Shown here piece after piece: positions 28,185 to 38,250 of a DNA stretch of 64,000 bases. Location: NCBI GenBank assembly GCA_015065925.1, contig SVPL01000001.1, positions 1 to 64,000 of the forward strand, in the 5' to 3' direction. The notes under the pieces are model-generated. The model was not told the origin of the DNA and ran no database searches. It saw only the letters and a list, made by a program, of their open reading frames with translations. Each line of letters opens with the position of its first letter. The stretch's first letter is position 1. This DNA is from Oscillospiraceae bacterium (GTDB taxonomy: Bacteria > Bacillota > Clostridia > Oscillospirales > Acutalibacteraceae). Position numbers and translations under genes: made by a program.

Positions 28185-30023
28185 TTACCATCTGAGGCCG
28201 CCCGGACGCCCCATACCGCCGTGATGGCCACCCATTTCGCCTTTATTGGAGCCGTTTGAAGTGACGGCAGAGGACACAGTAAGCTCGGCGATTTTAGTGC
28301 CCGAGGTGTACTTTCCACCCGAATAAATTCCGCCGCTTTGCTTTCCTGTATGACCTCCACCAATATAAGCAGTATAACTCTCGCCTTTTTTAATATCAGG
28401 CGATGAATAACAAATCCAATTATAATCCTTTAACGGACTAAAGGTTATAAGCTCATCTCCGTCTGAGGACTGAATATTAACAAGGCTTCCTGCCGTTCCG
28501 CCCGAAAAGTTAGTATAAACAAGGCTGTTCTGTGAGGAATTTTCTGATGGAGTCTGCGCCATATCCGACGAACCAACGGCAATAAGTATTCCGCCCGTAA
28601 CAGTAAAACTGCCATCATAATCCAAAACACCGTTACCGCCTCGGGTAGACCCATTTACAATTACCGTTCCGCCCGAAATTTCAATATCTCCGTTGGCATC
28701 CAAACCGTCGCCCTCGGCATTAATGCTAAGTCTGCCCGCCAAAACAACCAATTTTCCGCCTGTGGAGGACATAAACCTATCCATTCCCGGTCTTCCGAGT
28801 TCGCCCGAGCCATCTCCGCCGCTTATATTCACGCCATCATCCGAAGCCGTAACCTGAATATTACCGCCCGAAAGGGTTATATTTGTTGCCTCTAAGCCCT
28901 CATAGCTTTGATTTACGGCAATATTCCCCCCTGAAATATTCACATCAGAATCAGCATGTATTCCATCATCACCCGATTTTAAGGTAAGATTGCCGCCTGA
29001 AATTTCAACTGCTTTGTTAGAATGAATAGCGTCATCCAGACTGTCAGAGGAAATTGTTCCCCCAAGAATGGTGACCAAGCTACCGCCCTTTAGCCCCTTT
29101 GCGCTGATTTGAGAATTAGGAACACCGTCACTTCCGCCACCGCTTTGAATGGCATAACTGCCTGACTCCACCTTAAGGGTGGTTTCGGCTTGAATACCGT
29201 CCTCAGCCGCCGTAATACTTCCCTTTGACTCTTTAAGCAGTATGGTGCCTAATGATGCATTTGCCGTTTCATTAGAACGAAGCCCATCCTTGCCCGCCGA
29301 TACAATAAACTCGGTTCCCTTTAAAGCAAGACTATCCTTCCCCGTTATTCCGTGTCCTATAGCTGTTACCTCAAGATTAATTTTTTCAATCTCAAGAACG
29401 CTTTTTCCCGTTAAACCATTTTGGGAATTACCGCATATTACAAGCTTACCTGCTCCGTTTAATACCAAATCACAGTCGCAGTAAACACAGGCATCAGGAT
29501 TTTTGTTAGACTGTGAGGAATAGGAATCGGTATAGTCATAATCCTTGGCATCCTTTAAAATATTCACACTGCCGTCGTGGGCGGTTAAGGTAACCTTACC
29601 TGCTTTTTTTACATAAAAAGCACTGCTGTAATTACAGGATATATCCGCACCGTTTAAAACAACCTTAACCGACACATTTCCCGCATATACAATAATTCTT
29701 CCGTTTGAAAGCTTACCGCTTACGGCATAGGTTCCGCCTTTGGTTATAACAATATCATTACCATCCAGTTTTGCGCCACTGCCCACTATTTCAGCGGTAG
29801 ACTCTTTAAGGGTTATGGTTGTGTCGGCAGAATCTACATTCCCGCCCGATGTGGCGGTGACATTCGTATCGGGCTGTGCAATTTTTGTTTCAGAAGCTTC
29901 TATGGACGCTTGACCTTCCCATACACCACTTGACTCATTGCTTTGCCGGGCTTCATAGCATCCCGAAAAACATAAAATCAGGGCTAAAAACAGACTGCAA
30001 ATTTTAAATGCGTTTCTAATCAT
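28185..30023 (-). CDS. Carbohydrate-binding (Cthe_2159-like) beta-helix lipoprotein
   Basis: Lipobox LILCFSGC; DGIxAxxxxxISGG repeat ladder; CotH-cluster context; Gly/His-rich C-terminus. Confidence 0.85.
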   Translation of the reverse strand: MIRNAFKICSLFLALILCFSGCYEARQSNESSGVWEGQASIEASETKIAQPDTNVTATSGGNVDSADTTITLKESTAEIVGSGAKLDGNDIVITKGGTYAVSGKLSNGRIIVYAGNVSVKVVLNGADISCNYSSAFYVKKAGKVTLTAHDGSVNILKDAKDYDYTDSYSSQSNKNPDACVYCDCDLVLNGAGKLVICGNSQNGLTGKSVLEIEKINLEVTAIGHGITGKDSLALKGTEFIVSAGKDGLRSNETANASLGTILLKESKGSITAAEDGIQAETTLKVESGSYAIQSGGGSDGVPNSQISAKGLKGGSLVTILGGTISSDSLDDAIHSNKAVEISGGNLTLKSGDDGIHADSDVNISGGNIAVNQSYEGLEATNITLSGGNIQVTASDDGVNISGGDGSGELGRPGMDRFMSSTGGKLVVLAGRLSINAEGDGLDANGDIEISGGTVIVNGSTRGGNGVLDYDGSFTVTGGILIAVGSSDMAQTPSENSSQNSLVYTNFSGGTAGSLVNIQSSDGDELITFSPLKDYNWICYSSPDIKKGESYTAYIGGGHTGKQSGGIYSGGKYTSGTKIAELTVSSAVTSNGSNKGEMGGHHGGMGRPGGLRW

Positions 30024-30036
30024 TCAAAGCCATCCC

Positions 30037-30702
30037 TTACAGTTCTTCTTTACCATATGCGGGCAAACTGCAAACAATGTCTAAATTTCCGTTTCGACAA
30101 CGAAGGGTATCTAAAAATTCCTTGGTTTTATTTACATCACGAAGTCTTACGCGGTAAACAAGCTGAAAAAGACTACCCATATTTACGGTGCGCACCTTAA
30201 CAAGCTCACTGAAGGAGGTGTATTCTTTAAAAACATCATCAAAAAGATTAGTGTAATCAATATTTTCGGGGATGGTTATTTTAACCTCGCGCTCGGCAGA
30301 TTTTGCCCTTCCAAAGCCAACAACAGTGTAAAAAACTGTAAAAACAACCATTATTGCGGTGAAAATTGCCGCAACCCATATAAAGCCCATACCGGTAGCA
30401 AGACCAATAGCCATACTTAAAAATACGCTTCCAATCTCCCTTGCGTTACCGGGCACAGAGCGAAACCTTACAAGGCTGAAAGCACCTGCGACCGCTACGC
30501 CTACACCGATGTTACCGTTAACCATCATAATCACCATTTGAACAATGGCAGGAAGCAGAGCTAAAGTAACAACAAAGCTTTTGGAATACTGACTGCGGAA
30601 CATATAGCCAAGAGCAATTACAACACCCAAAAGCAAAGACGCTAGTGTACAAACCAAAAAAGCAGTTGCAGAAATTTCGTTTTCAATTATAGTTTCAAAC
30701 AT
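30037..30702 (-). CDS. DUF4956 membrane protein
   Basis: GNIGVGVAVAGAFSLVRFRSVPGNAREIGSVFLSMAIGLATGMGF; start MFETII after GGAGGT. Confidence 0.92.
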   Translation of the reverse strand: MFETIIENEISATAFLVCTLASLLLGVVIALGYMFRSQYSKSFVVTLALLPAIVQMVIMMVNGNIGVGVAVAGAFSLVRFRSVPGNAREIGSVFLSMAIGLATGMGFIWVAAIFTAIMVVFTVFYTVVGFGRAKSAEREVKITIPENIDYTNLFDDVFKEYTSFSELVKVRTVNMGSLFQLVYRVRLRDVNKTKEFLDTLRCRNGNLDIVCSLPAYGKEEL

Positions 30703-30703
30703 T

Positions 30704-31432
30704 TTATTTACCTCCAAAGCAGGATAATTCTTTTAGAAAGTTTAAATAGGCTTTTCCGTATTTTGAAAAGGAATTAGGAAAGATATTAAGCTCACTTAAT
30801 ATATGAGCAAGCCACATTGGCATAACTCCGGGGATTTTAATTTCAAGCAGACGGTGATTTTCATCTATAAGTCGCTCGCCGTAGGCACCCAAGCTTAAAT
30901 CCAAATCATCCCTTCGCCACATAATATCCTTATCAATAGTTATGCGAAGCTCGGGATTAGTCTTATCAAAAAATGCCCTTCTGGTGTAAAAAACTGCGGT
31001 GGATGGGGCTAGGCTTTTATAGCTTTTCAAAAACCAATCAAGTTCATTTTTAATCTGCCCCGACAGGTTAATATCTCCCGTTTTAAGATAGTTTATCGCC
31101 CTTTCGTAGGTGGTATCAAGTCGCCTTTTGTATACCACCTTAGCAAATTTTTTCTTAATTTCAATAAAGGCGGTAGAGTCATTTTTTGGAACTGAGTAGC
31201 ATCTTAACCTTAATTTTTCCTTATAAAGGGGCTTGTCTAAGGAACGGCGGATTAAAAGAAAATCAGGGGTATCGTAATAAAGATTACAAATAACCGTTTC
31301 GCCAAATTCATCGGGGATTATACGGTCGCCTATTTTTTTAAGCAAAGCCTTTGCCTGCTCGTCAGTGATATAATACTTTTTTTCATACCTTCTAAAGGTA
31401 TATGTGAATTTTGCCTTAGCCAACCGCATCAC
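30704..31432 (-). CDS. VTC-domain (triphosphate tunnel/polyphosphate polymerase-like) protein
   Basis: FRRYEKKYYI, YKEKLRLRCY, FIEIKKKF, YKRRL, LLEIKIPG tunnel-type basic/acidic motifs. Confidence 0.9.
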   Translation of the reverse strand: MMRLAKAKFTYTFRRYEKKYYITDEQAKALLKKIGDRIIPDEFGETVICNLYYDTPDFLLIRRSLDKPLYKEKLRLRCYSVPKNDSTAFIEIKKKFAKVVYKRRLDTTYERAINYLKTGDINLSGQIKNELDWFLKSYKSLAPSTAVFYTRRAFFDKTNPELRITIDKDIMWRRDDLDLSLGAYGERLIDENHRLLEIKIPGVMPMWLAHILSELNIFPNSFSKYGKAYLNFLKELSCFGGK

Positions 31433-31518
31433 CCCTTTTTGCCCAATTTATTCTACCATTAATAAGTTTACGACATATATTTTGTAGTATTATTAACAAA
31501 ATATAAACAATTGTTTTG

Positions 31519-31561
31519 TAAAAAAAGCCGTCGCCTGTGTTTTGTACTGCGACGGCTTTTT
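31519..31561 (-). terminator. Intrinsic terminator downstream of the CotH-family gene
   Basis: AAAAAGCCGTCGC...GCGACGGCTTTTT. Confidence 0.8.
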
Positions 31562-31565
31562 ACTT

Positions 31566-33560
31566 TTACCAGCTCATTATTTTTCTATCCATATAATCTA
31601 TTCTTGATTCAACAAATCCGCGCAGATAGGAAATCTGATCTGAAAATTTACCCATTTCCTCGGTGGTGCGCTGATATGTATGCTCGGCAGATTGGGTAAT
31701 ATCCCAAAGCTCATAATTAACCGCCTGAGCCTTATTAATCATTTTTGCGGTTTTGCTAACAAAATCGGGAAGGGTGGAAACCTTTGATTTGGATTTTTGC
31801 CAAACCTCCTTAACCACCGCCTTAAATTCAGGCATTGCCATTAAATCCGCAAACCAACGCGAGTTATCAAGATATGTGCTGTTTGCATGAGTTTCGTTTG
31901 CATACTTGCCGTTACCAAAGCCAAGGTCAAAGTCCCAAACGGGTCCCATTTTAAGCTTACCGCCCGCATCCTTGTACATATAGCAGGAGCAGTGGAGCTT
32001 AGAGTCGGTGTTCATTGCAAGCTCCTCTACAATGTACCACTTTGCCATAGCTTCCATATCCAAATATTTTGAGGCTTCAGAATATTTTTGACTTTTTATA
32101 GCCTTCTCGGTTTGATCCATATAATCATAAATATATTCTAAATATTTTAACTGTTTGTTTTTGCTAAGAGCACCCAATTTAGTATCCGACGGCTTGTTAA
32201 CATTGAAAATTATTCCGTTATAATTCAGGGAATTAAAGAACATATCACCGCTTATGGGATCAAGAGTTATTGCATCGTTAAGTTTTTGCCATTTTGAGGG
32301 GCGGTCGGCATCCTGACCGTTTGTCCAAGTGCCAAATTCACCCTCTGCCTTGTTATGACCGTTGGTTTCAATAATATAACCAACCTTGTCGGGCGCAAGA
32401 TTTTCCTTAAATTTAGTAATATCTACCCTGTTTTTGCTAACCTCAACCTTTTCAATAAGCTGATAATTGCCTGCGTATGTGCCGTTTACCCACAAATCCA
32501 CAAAGCGAACATCCATTACCGCCTCAGAGCCCACATTATGGGCAAGCTGCATTGCAACGGCATTGCGAATAAGCGAACGGTCAGCATAGTTTGCCGAAAG
32601 CACCCACTCGGTATGGGCGGGAAGGCCTAACATTTCCTGCTTCTTTTCAAACTTCAAGGTATAGCTTTTTTTAGGATAGTAATACCAGCTTGTCCATCCG
32701 CGTCCCTTAACGGTAGCCGATGCATTTATGTATTTGTTTTTTGCGAAAGCATAATCACCGTATGATGTATCTCCGCCACCTGCAAAAACAGTGCATTTTT
32801 TGTATTCGGTTTTACTGGTTATATCATCAAAATTAGCGGTGCTTATTGACATTGAGGGAAGTCCTGTATTAAGTGTCATAACATACACGGTGTACCTTGT
32901 TTTTTTGCCGTCTTTTTCTACAAAAAGCTTTATGGGCTCGGTAAAATTAAAGGCACATTTACCGCTTTCAACCTCTTTATTTCCATACCAAACCTTATCG
33001 GCATTAATGGAAAATTCAGGTCGTAAGGCATCAATTTGGGTGCCCGCGGGTAAAAGGGCAGTTATTCTGTTGCCCGAAATATTACACTCCACCGAAAAGG
33101 GTATGGTTCCGTTGAGGGCTTGCATAAATACAAACTCTGTTATAAGACCTGAGCCTGAACCGCCGCGTTTTTCGGTTATGGGGATACCCGCTTCGGTATC
33201 GGTAGGTGAAATTGACGGCCATGTAAAATTGGAAGAATTTTTGGTTTTATCTGAATTTGAGCTCCAACCCTTTGGAGTGTTTAAAACCTTAACACTAACA
33301 GGCTTTATTGGATTACTTGCATTGTTAGATGTGTTACCGCTTTGATTTTCAGAGGCAAAGGAATCCTCGCCCTCCATAAAATCCTCAGCACTATAACTGG
33401 CATCTATAAATTCCTGCTCGCTTATTTCTTTTTTGCTTGAAGAACCTGCCGTTTCAACAACCTTTGGTTGAGAGGCGAAAACAATGGTTAAAACAAGCGA
33501 AATAACCACCGAAGCCGTCAAAGCGCCAAGCACAATTTTGCGCTGTAATTTCATTAACAT
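31566..33560 (-). CDS. CotH-family secreted/membrane-anchored protein kinase
   Basis: VDLWVNGTYAGNYQLIEKVEVSKNRVDI and GPVWDFDLGFG CotH motifs; N-terminal TM. Confidence 0.92.
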   Translation of the reverse strand: MLMKLQRKIVLGALTASVVISLVLTIVFASQPKVVETAGSSSKKEISEQEFIDASYSAEDFMEGEDSFASENQSGNTSNNASNPIKPVSVKVLNTPKGWSSNSDKTKNSSNFTWPSISPTDTEAGIPITEKRGGSGSGLITEFVFMQALNGTIPFSVECNISGNRITALLPAGTQIDALRPEFSINADKVWYGNKEVESGKCAFNFTEPIKLFVEKDGKKTRYTVYVMTLNTGLPSMSISTANFDDITSKTEYKKCTVFAGGGDTSYGDYAFAKNKYINASATVKGRGWTSWYYYPKKSYTLKFEKKQEMLGLPAHTEWVLSANYADRSLIRNAVAMQLAHNVGSEAVMDVRFVDLWVNGTYAGNYQLIEKVEVSKNRVDITKFKENLAPDKVGYIIETNGHNKAEGEFGTWTNGQDADRPSKWQKLNDAITLDPISGDMFFNSLNYNGIIFNVNKPSDTKLGALSKNKQLKYLEYIYDYMDQTEKAIKSQKYSEASKYLDMEAMAKWYIVEELAMNTDSKLHCSCYMYKDAGGKLKMGPVWDFDLGFGNGKYANETHANSTYLDNSRWFADLMAMPEFKAVVKEVWQKSKSKVSTLPDFVSKTAKMINKAQAVNYELWDITQSAEHTYQRTTEEMGKFSDQISYLRGFVESRIDYMDRKIMSW

Positions 33561-33637
33561 CTCCCCTTGTGCAATTTGTAATACAATTTTACCATACTAT
33601 TTTATCACAAACACGGCGTTTTGTCTATAAATTTTTT

Positions 33638-33682
33638 AAAAGTCAATAACGAAATTTTTTTAAAAGCCAATAACGAAATTTA
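33638..33682. repeat. 24-bp tandem direct repeat (AAAAGYCAATAACGAAATTT) in the cotH-asnB divergent intergenic region
   Basis: Two copies starting at 33638 and 33662. Confidence 0.75.
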
Positions 33683-33772
33683 TAAATAATATTTTTATCG
33701 TTAAAACATTTTTCCCCGCCTTAAAAACATATACTATTAAAAATGGGCTTTGCCCGAAAGGCAGGTTTTTAT

Positions 33773-35602
33773 ATGTGCTCAATAGCAGGAGAAATTAACT
33801 TTAAAAATGGTGTAAAATTATCCGATTATCATCTTAAAATGCAAAAATCTCTTTCCCGTAGAGGTCCTGATGACAGCGATGCTTTTAAAGACGAAAGCTG
33901 TATCCTTTTGCATAATCGTCTTGCCGTTATAGACCCCGAAAAAGGCAAACAGCCTATGAGGGCGCGGTATGGGAACGCAGACTTTATAATTTGCTACAAC
34001 GGGGAGCTTTATAACACCTTGGAAATCAGAGAAAAACTAAAATCTAAGGGCTTTGAGTTTGAAACTAATACAGATACCGAGGTAGTGCTTAAGGCTTACA
34101 TTTGTTGGGGCGCCGACGCCGTAAAAGAATTTAACGGAATTTACGCCTTTGCTATTTTTTGCAAAGAAAAAAATGAACTTTTTATAGCGCGAGATAAAAT
34201 GGGAGTCAAGCCGTTTTTCTATGCTATGCGTGACAACTCCTTTATTTTTGCAAGTGAGCTTAAGGCATTGCTTTGCCATCCTAAAATAAAGCCCGAAATA
34301 GATAAAAACGGCATTGCCGAGCTTTTGTTCATAGGCCCCGGACGCACCCCCGGTTTTGGCGTTTTTAAGGATGTTTTTGAGCTAAAGCCCGGCTTTTGCG
34401 GTTATTTCACCCCTTCGGGACTTGATGTAAAACAGTATTTTAGGTTAACCGACAGAGAAAACACCCAGTCCACCGAAGAAATAATAAAAAATGTTCGTTT
34501 TTTAGTTACCGATTCCATAGAAAAACAGCTTGTAAGCGATGTTCCCATTGGCACATTTTTATCGGGTGGACTTGATTCAAGTATAATCAGCTCGGTAGCC
34601 TCCCGACATTTTGCAAAGGAAGGGAAAAAACTTCAAACCTTTTCGGTTACCTATAAGGATAACGAAAAGCATTTTAAAAGCAGTCGTTTTCAGCCCAACA
34701 GCGATGATGAATTTATAAAAATTATGGTGGATTATCTGGGCAGTGAGCATTTTACCGTTACGGTAGATACTGATGAAGTGGTAAACGCTCTATATTCGGC
34801 GGTGGATGCCCGAGACCTGCCCGGTATGGCAGATGTAGATTCCTCCTTGCTTATTTTTTGCGGAAAAATAAAAAAACAGGTTACTGTAGCCCTTTCGGGG
34901 GAGTGTGCAGATGAAATTTTTGGTGGCTATCCTTGGTACAGAGATGAAAAAATCCGTTCCCGATACGGTTTTCCCTGGGCGCAATCCACCGAATACAGAC
35001 AAAGCTTTCTCCATCGCGATTTTGAAAATGCTATAAACGGTGTGGACTATGTGAACTCCCGTTATGAGCAAAGTCTTAAAGCTGCTGACAAACGGCAGGG
35101 GCTTTCCTCCTTGGAAAAGCGTATGCGCGAAATGGTTTATCTTAACCAAAACTGGTTTATGCAAACCCTTTTAGACCGCAAGGACAGAATGAGTATGGCA
35201 AACGGACTTGAAGTCCGTGTCCCCTTTTGCGATTACCGAATAGCCGAATATCTTTATTCCGTGCCTTGGGAGGTAAAGGACTTAAAGGGCAGAGAAAAGG
35301 GACTTCTTCGCACCGCTATGGAGGGTTATTTACCCGAAGAAATTTTGTGGCGCAAAAAAAGTCCCTACCCCAAAACCCACAATCCCGCCTATTTTGAGTC
35401 GGTTAAAAACATTTTAAGGGATATTTTAAATAATAAAAACTCACCTCTTTTTGAGCTTTGCGATTACAAGGCAGTGGAGGGGCTTTTAACTACCGAAAGA
35501 AGCGAGCCTTGGTACGGTCAGCTTATGACGACCCCTCAAACCGTTGCCTATATGATAATGCTTAATTACTGGCTCCAAAAATTTAAGGTAAAAATTGTTT
35601 GA
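33773..35602 (+). CDS. asnB: Asparagine synthase (glutamine-hydrolysing)
   Basis: MCSIAGEI with Cys2 nucleophile; RRGPDDSD; SGGLDSSIIS PP-loop. Confidence 0.97.
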   Translation: MCSIAGEINFKNGVKLSDYHLKMQKSLSRRGPDDSDAFKDESCILLHNRLAVIDPEKGKQPMRARYGNADFIICYNGELYNTLEIREKLKSKGFEFETNTDTEVVLKAYICWGADAVKEFNGIYAFAIFCKEKNELFIARDKMGVKPFFYAMRDNSFIFASELKALLCHPKIKPEIDKNGIAELLFIGPGRTPGFGVFKDVFELKPGFCGYFTPSGLDVKQYFRLTDRENTQSTEEIIKNVRFLVTDSIEKQLVSDVPIGTFLSGGLDSSIISSVASRHFAKEGKKLQTFSVTYKDNEKHFKSSRFQPNSDDEFIKIMVDYLGSEHFTVTVDTDEVVNALYSAVDARDLPGMADVDSSLLIFCGKIKKQVTVALSGECADEIFGGYPWYRDEKIRSRYGFPWAQSTEYRQSFLHRDFENAINGVDYVNSRYEQSLKAADKRQGLSSLEKRMREMVYLNQNWFMQTLLDRKDRMSMANGLEVRVPFCDYRIAEYLYSVPWEVKDLKGREKGLLRTAMEGYLPEEILWRKKSPYPKTHNPAYFESVKNILRDILNNKNSPLFELCDYKAVEGLLTTERSEPWYGQLMTTPQTVAYMIMLNYWLQKFKVKIV

Positions 35603-35657
35603 TTTACGCCGTCTTTTGATGTATAATAGATAATAATACATCTTTAGGAGGGGTAAA

Positions 35658-36602
35658 ATGGCAAAACGCAGCTCTAAAAAAGCACCGATAATATCGCTTT
35701 TAATAATTATAGTTTTTGTTATTTTGTGGCAAGGTGTTACAAAATTTGCTCCAGATACGACGGTTTCATCCTCTTCCGCGCCCCCCGCTGTAAGCGAAAG
35801 CCTTTTAACTGCTGAATTTTTGGATGTTGACCAAGCCGATTGCGGACTTTTTTACCTTCCCGACGGAAAAATCCTTCTTATTGATGGGGGAGACCGTGGC
35901 GATGGCGAAGAAATTGTCGCCTATTTAAAGGGCAAGGACATTGAAAAAATTGATTATTTAATTGCAACACATCCACACGCCGACCATATCGGCGGTATGA
36001 GTGATATTGTAGACTCCTTTGAAATAGGTAAAATATTTGCTCCCAGAGTAGCGGAGAATGATGTTCCAACCAGTAAAACCTATACGGAATTTCTAGCATC
36101 GGTTCAAAAAAAGGGCTTAAAGCTAACACAGGCAAAGCCAAACACAATTCTTTTTGAAGGACAGGATTATAAAGCCGAGTGTTTTGCTCCAAACAGTGCC
36201 GATTATAAAAATCTTAACGATTATTCTGTAACGGTAAAGCTAAGCTACGGAATACACTCATTTTTGCTGACGGGTGATGCCGAAACAGTTAGCGAGGGTG
36301 AAATGCTAAACGCAGGTTTTAATTTGGATAGCGATGTGCTTAAGGTAGGGCATCACGGTAGTGACTCCTCATCCTCATTAGAGTTTTTAAATGCAGTTAC
36401 CCCAAAATATGCCGTAATTTCTTGTGGTGAGGGTAACGATTATGGGCATCCCCATAGCGAGACCTTAGAAAGACTTGAAAATTTAGAAGGCATTGAAACA
36501 GTTTTTCGCACCGATTTGGATAACACCATAATTTTTACCGCTGACGGAAAAACTCCCGACGGTATTAAATTTAAGGCAAATAATCCAACGGTGGTAGATT
36601 AA
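35658..36602 (+). CDS. ComEC/Rec2-like metallo-beta-lactamase-fold hydrolase, N-terminal TM
   Basis: DVDQADCGLFYLPDGKILLIDGG; ATHPHADHIGGM; LTGDAE; VGHHGSDSSSS. Confidence 0.93.
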   Translation: MAKRSSKKAPIISLLIIIVFVILWQGVTKFAPDTTVSSSSAPPAVSESLLTAEFLDVDQADCGLFYLPDGKILLIDGGDRGDGEEIVAYLKGKDIEKIDYLIATHPHADHIGGMSDIVDSFEIGKIFAPRVAENDVPTSKTYTEFLASVQKKGLKLTQAKPNTILFEGQDYKAECFAPNSADYKNLNDYSVTVKLSYGIHSFLLTGDAETVSEGEMLNAGFNLDSDVLKVGHHGSDSSSSLEFLNAVTPKYAVISCGEGNDYGHPHSETLERLENLEGIETVFRTDLDNTIIFTADGKTPDGIKFKANNPTVVD

Positions 36603-36633
36603 AGGATTAATTAATATAATAAACGGTGATGTT

Positions 36634-37464
36634 ATGAAAACAAAAAGCTTAAAATTAGTGGGAAGTGCTGACGACCTTTTGTATGTAACCTTCCCAAATT
36701 TGGATGACGGCAAATGCGTTACGGCATTTACTACTCGAATGGGTGGTGTCAGCCACGGAAAATACGCATCAATGAATATGAGCTTTTCCAACGGTGACCG
36801 ACCAAAACTGGTTAGAGAAAACTATAATATTTTATTCGGTGCCTTGGGGCTTAACCCCGAAAGGGCGGTGCTTAGCCATCAAACCCACACCAACAATATT
36901 CGTGTTGTAAAGGAATGGGATATCGGTAAGGGAATAGTAATCCACCGCGATTATAACAATATAGACGGTCTTGTAACCGATATAAAGGGTGTTGCGCTTG
37001 TAACCCAATTTGCCGATTGTGTTCCTCTGCTTTTTTATGACCCTGTGAATGAAATTATTGGGGCTGCCCACGCAGGTTGGCGCGGTACAATGCTTGAAAT
37101 CGGCAAAAAAATGGTTGAGGTAATGGTTGGCAGATTTAACTGTGAACCCAAAAACATTAAGGTGGCAATAGGCCCATCAATCGGACAGTGCTGTTACGAG
37201 GTAGATGACCCCGTTTATATGAAATTTGACGCTTTGGATTATATTTCCAAAAAAAGCATTTTCACCGAAAAAGAAAACGGCAGATATATGCTTGACCTTT
37301 GGACGGCAAACCGTTTAATCCTTGAAAAAGCGGGTATAAAGCGCAAAAACATTTGTGTTACCGATTTATGTACCTGTTGTAACAGTAATTTTTTCCATTC
37401 CCACAGAGCAAGCGGTGGAAGTCGAGGAAATCTTGCGGCGGTTATAGCCCTTAAAGATAAATAG
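36634..37464 (+). CDS. pgeF: YfiH/PgeF-family multicopper polyphenol oxidase (laccase) domain protein
   Basis: QTHTNNIRVV; TQFADCVPLLFYDP; AAHAGWRGT; CCYEVDDPV. Confidence 0.95.
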   Translation: MKTKSLKLVGSADDLLYVTFPNLDDGKCVTAFTTRMGGVSHGKYASMNMSFSNGDRPKLVRENYNILFGALGLNPERAVLSHQTHTNNIRVVKEWDIGKGIVIHRDYNNIDGLVTDIKGVALVTQFADCVPLLFYDPVNEIIGAAHAGWRGTMLEIGKKMVEVMVGRFNCEPKNIKVAIGPSIGQCCYEVDDPVYMKFDALDYISKKSIFTEKENGRYMLDLWTANRLILEKAGIKRKNICVTDLCTCCNSNFFHSHRASGGSRGNLAAVIALKDK

Positions 37465-37491
37465 TGTTTTAAAAATAAAGGAGTAAAAAAA

Positions 37492-37932
37492 ATGAAAATT
37501 GCAATTGGAAATGACCATGTGGCGGTCGAGCTTAAAAACCACATCACAAAATATGTTGAGGCTAAGGGATACGAGGTTGTAAACTTTGGCACCGATTCCT
37601 CCGAGTCCTGCGATTACCCCATCTACGGCGAAAAGGTAGCCAGAGCAGTTGCAAGCGGAGAATGTGACCTTGGTATACTTATTTGCGGTACAGGAATAGG
37701 CATTTCCCTTGCCGCCAACAAGGTTAAGGGTATTCGCGCGGCAGTTTGCTCCGAGCCCTATTCGGCAAGGCTTACCCGTCAGCACAACAACGCTAACATA
37801 ATTGCTTTTGGCGCCCGTGTTGTAGGTCAGGCAATGGCAGAAATGATTGTTGATGAATTTTTAAATGCCGAATATGAAGGCGGCAGACATCAACGCCGTG
37901 TTGATATGATAACCGCTATTGAGGGAAAATAA
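37492..37932 (+). CDS. rpiB: Ribose-5-phosphate isomerase B
   Basis: MKIAIGNDHVAVELK; CGTGIGISLAANKVKGIRAAVC; RQHNNANI. Confidence 0.97.
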   Translation: MKIAIGNDHVAVELKNHITKYVEAKGYEVVNFGTDSSESCDYPIYGEKVARAVASGECDLGILICGTGIGISLAANKVKGIRAAVCSEPYSARLTRQHNNANIIAFGARVVGQAMAEMIVDEFLNAEYEGGRHQRRVDMITAIEGK

Positions 37933-37998
37933 ACAACCCAATATCCCTAAATGATATTACTTAATCTTGCGCTAATTTACAACAAAATTTTAGGATTT

Positions 37999-38036
37999 AA
38001 AAAGCTCTGTGGATTTCGAGTTCCACAGAGCTTTTT
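37999..38036 (+). terminator. Intrinsic terminator downstream of rpiB
   Basis: AAAAAGCTCTGTGGA...TCCACAGAGCTTTTT. Confidence 0.85.
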
Positions 38037-38064
38037 GTTTACAAATAGGTATAGATAAATTAGC

Positions 38065-38172
38065 GTTTGAAAGGCGAAACGCCTTTCAAACGCGTAGGGA
38101 ACAACCAATGTGTTGTTCCGTATAATTACCACATTTTTTAGGAACGGCACGCTGGCCGTTCCCTACATCTGT
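38065..38172. repeat. Triple-hairpin dispersed repeat, copy A (108 bp)
   Basis: Stems GTTTGAAAGGCG/CGCCTTTCAAAC, GGAACAAC/GTTGTTCC, GGAACGGC/GCCGTTCC; matches copy B except about 5 positions. Confidence 0.92.
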
Positions 38173-38250
38173 TTAATACAATTTCATCTTCAAACCCAAT
38201 TTTTTAGTTTAAAATTCTGAATTTTGAATTCAGCATTTTGAATTTTCTTT

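Noticed and set aside
30703-30717. Upstream MEVNKM start on the DUF4956 ORF (also 51994-52008 and MEVKH at 23702)
   Set aside because: ATGGAGGT is the Shine-Dalgarno region preceding the true ATG; the track's first ATG is an artefact
32791-33345. 184-aa plus-strand ORF opposite the CotH gene
   Set aside because: Shadow of a conserved CotH-family CDS
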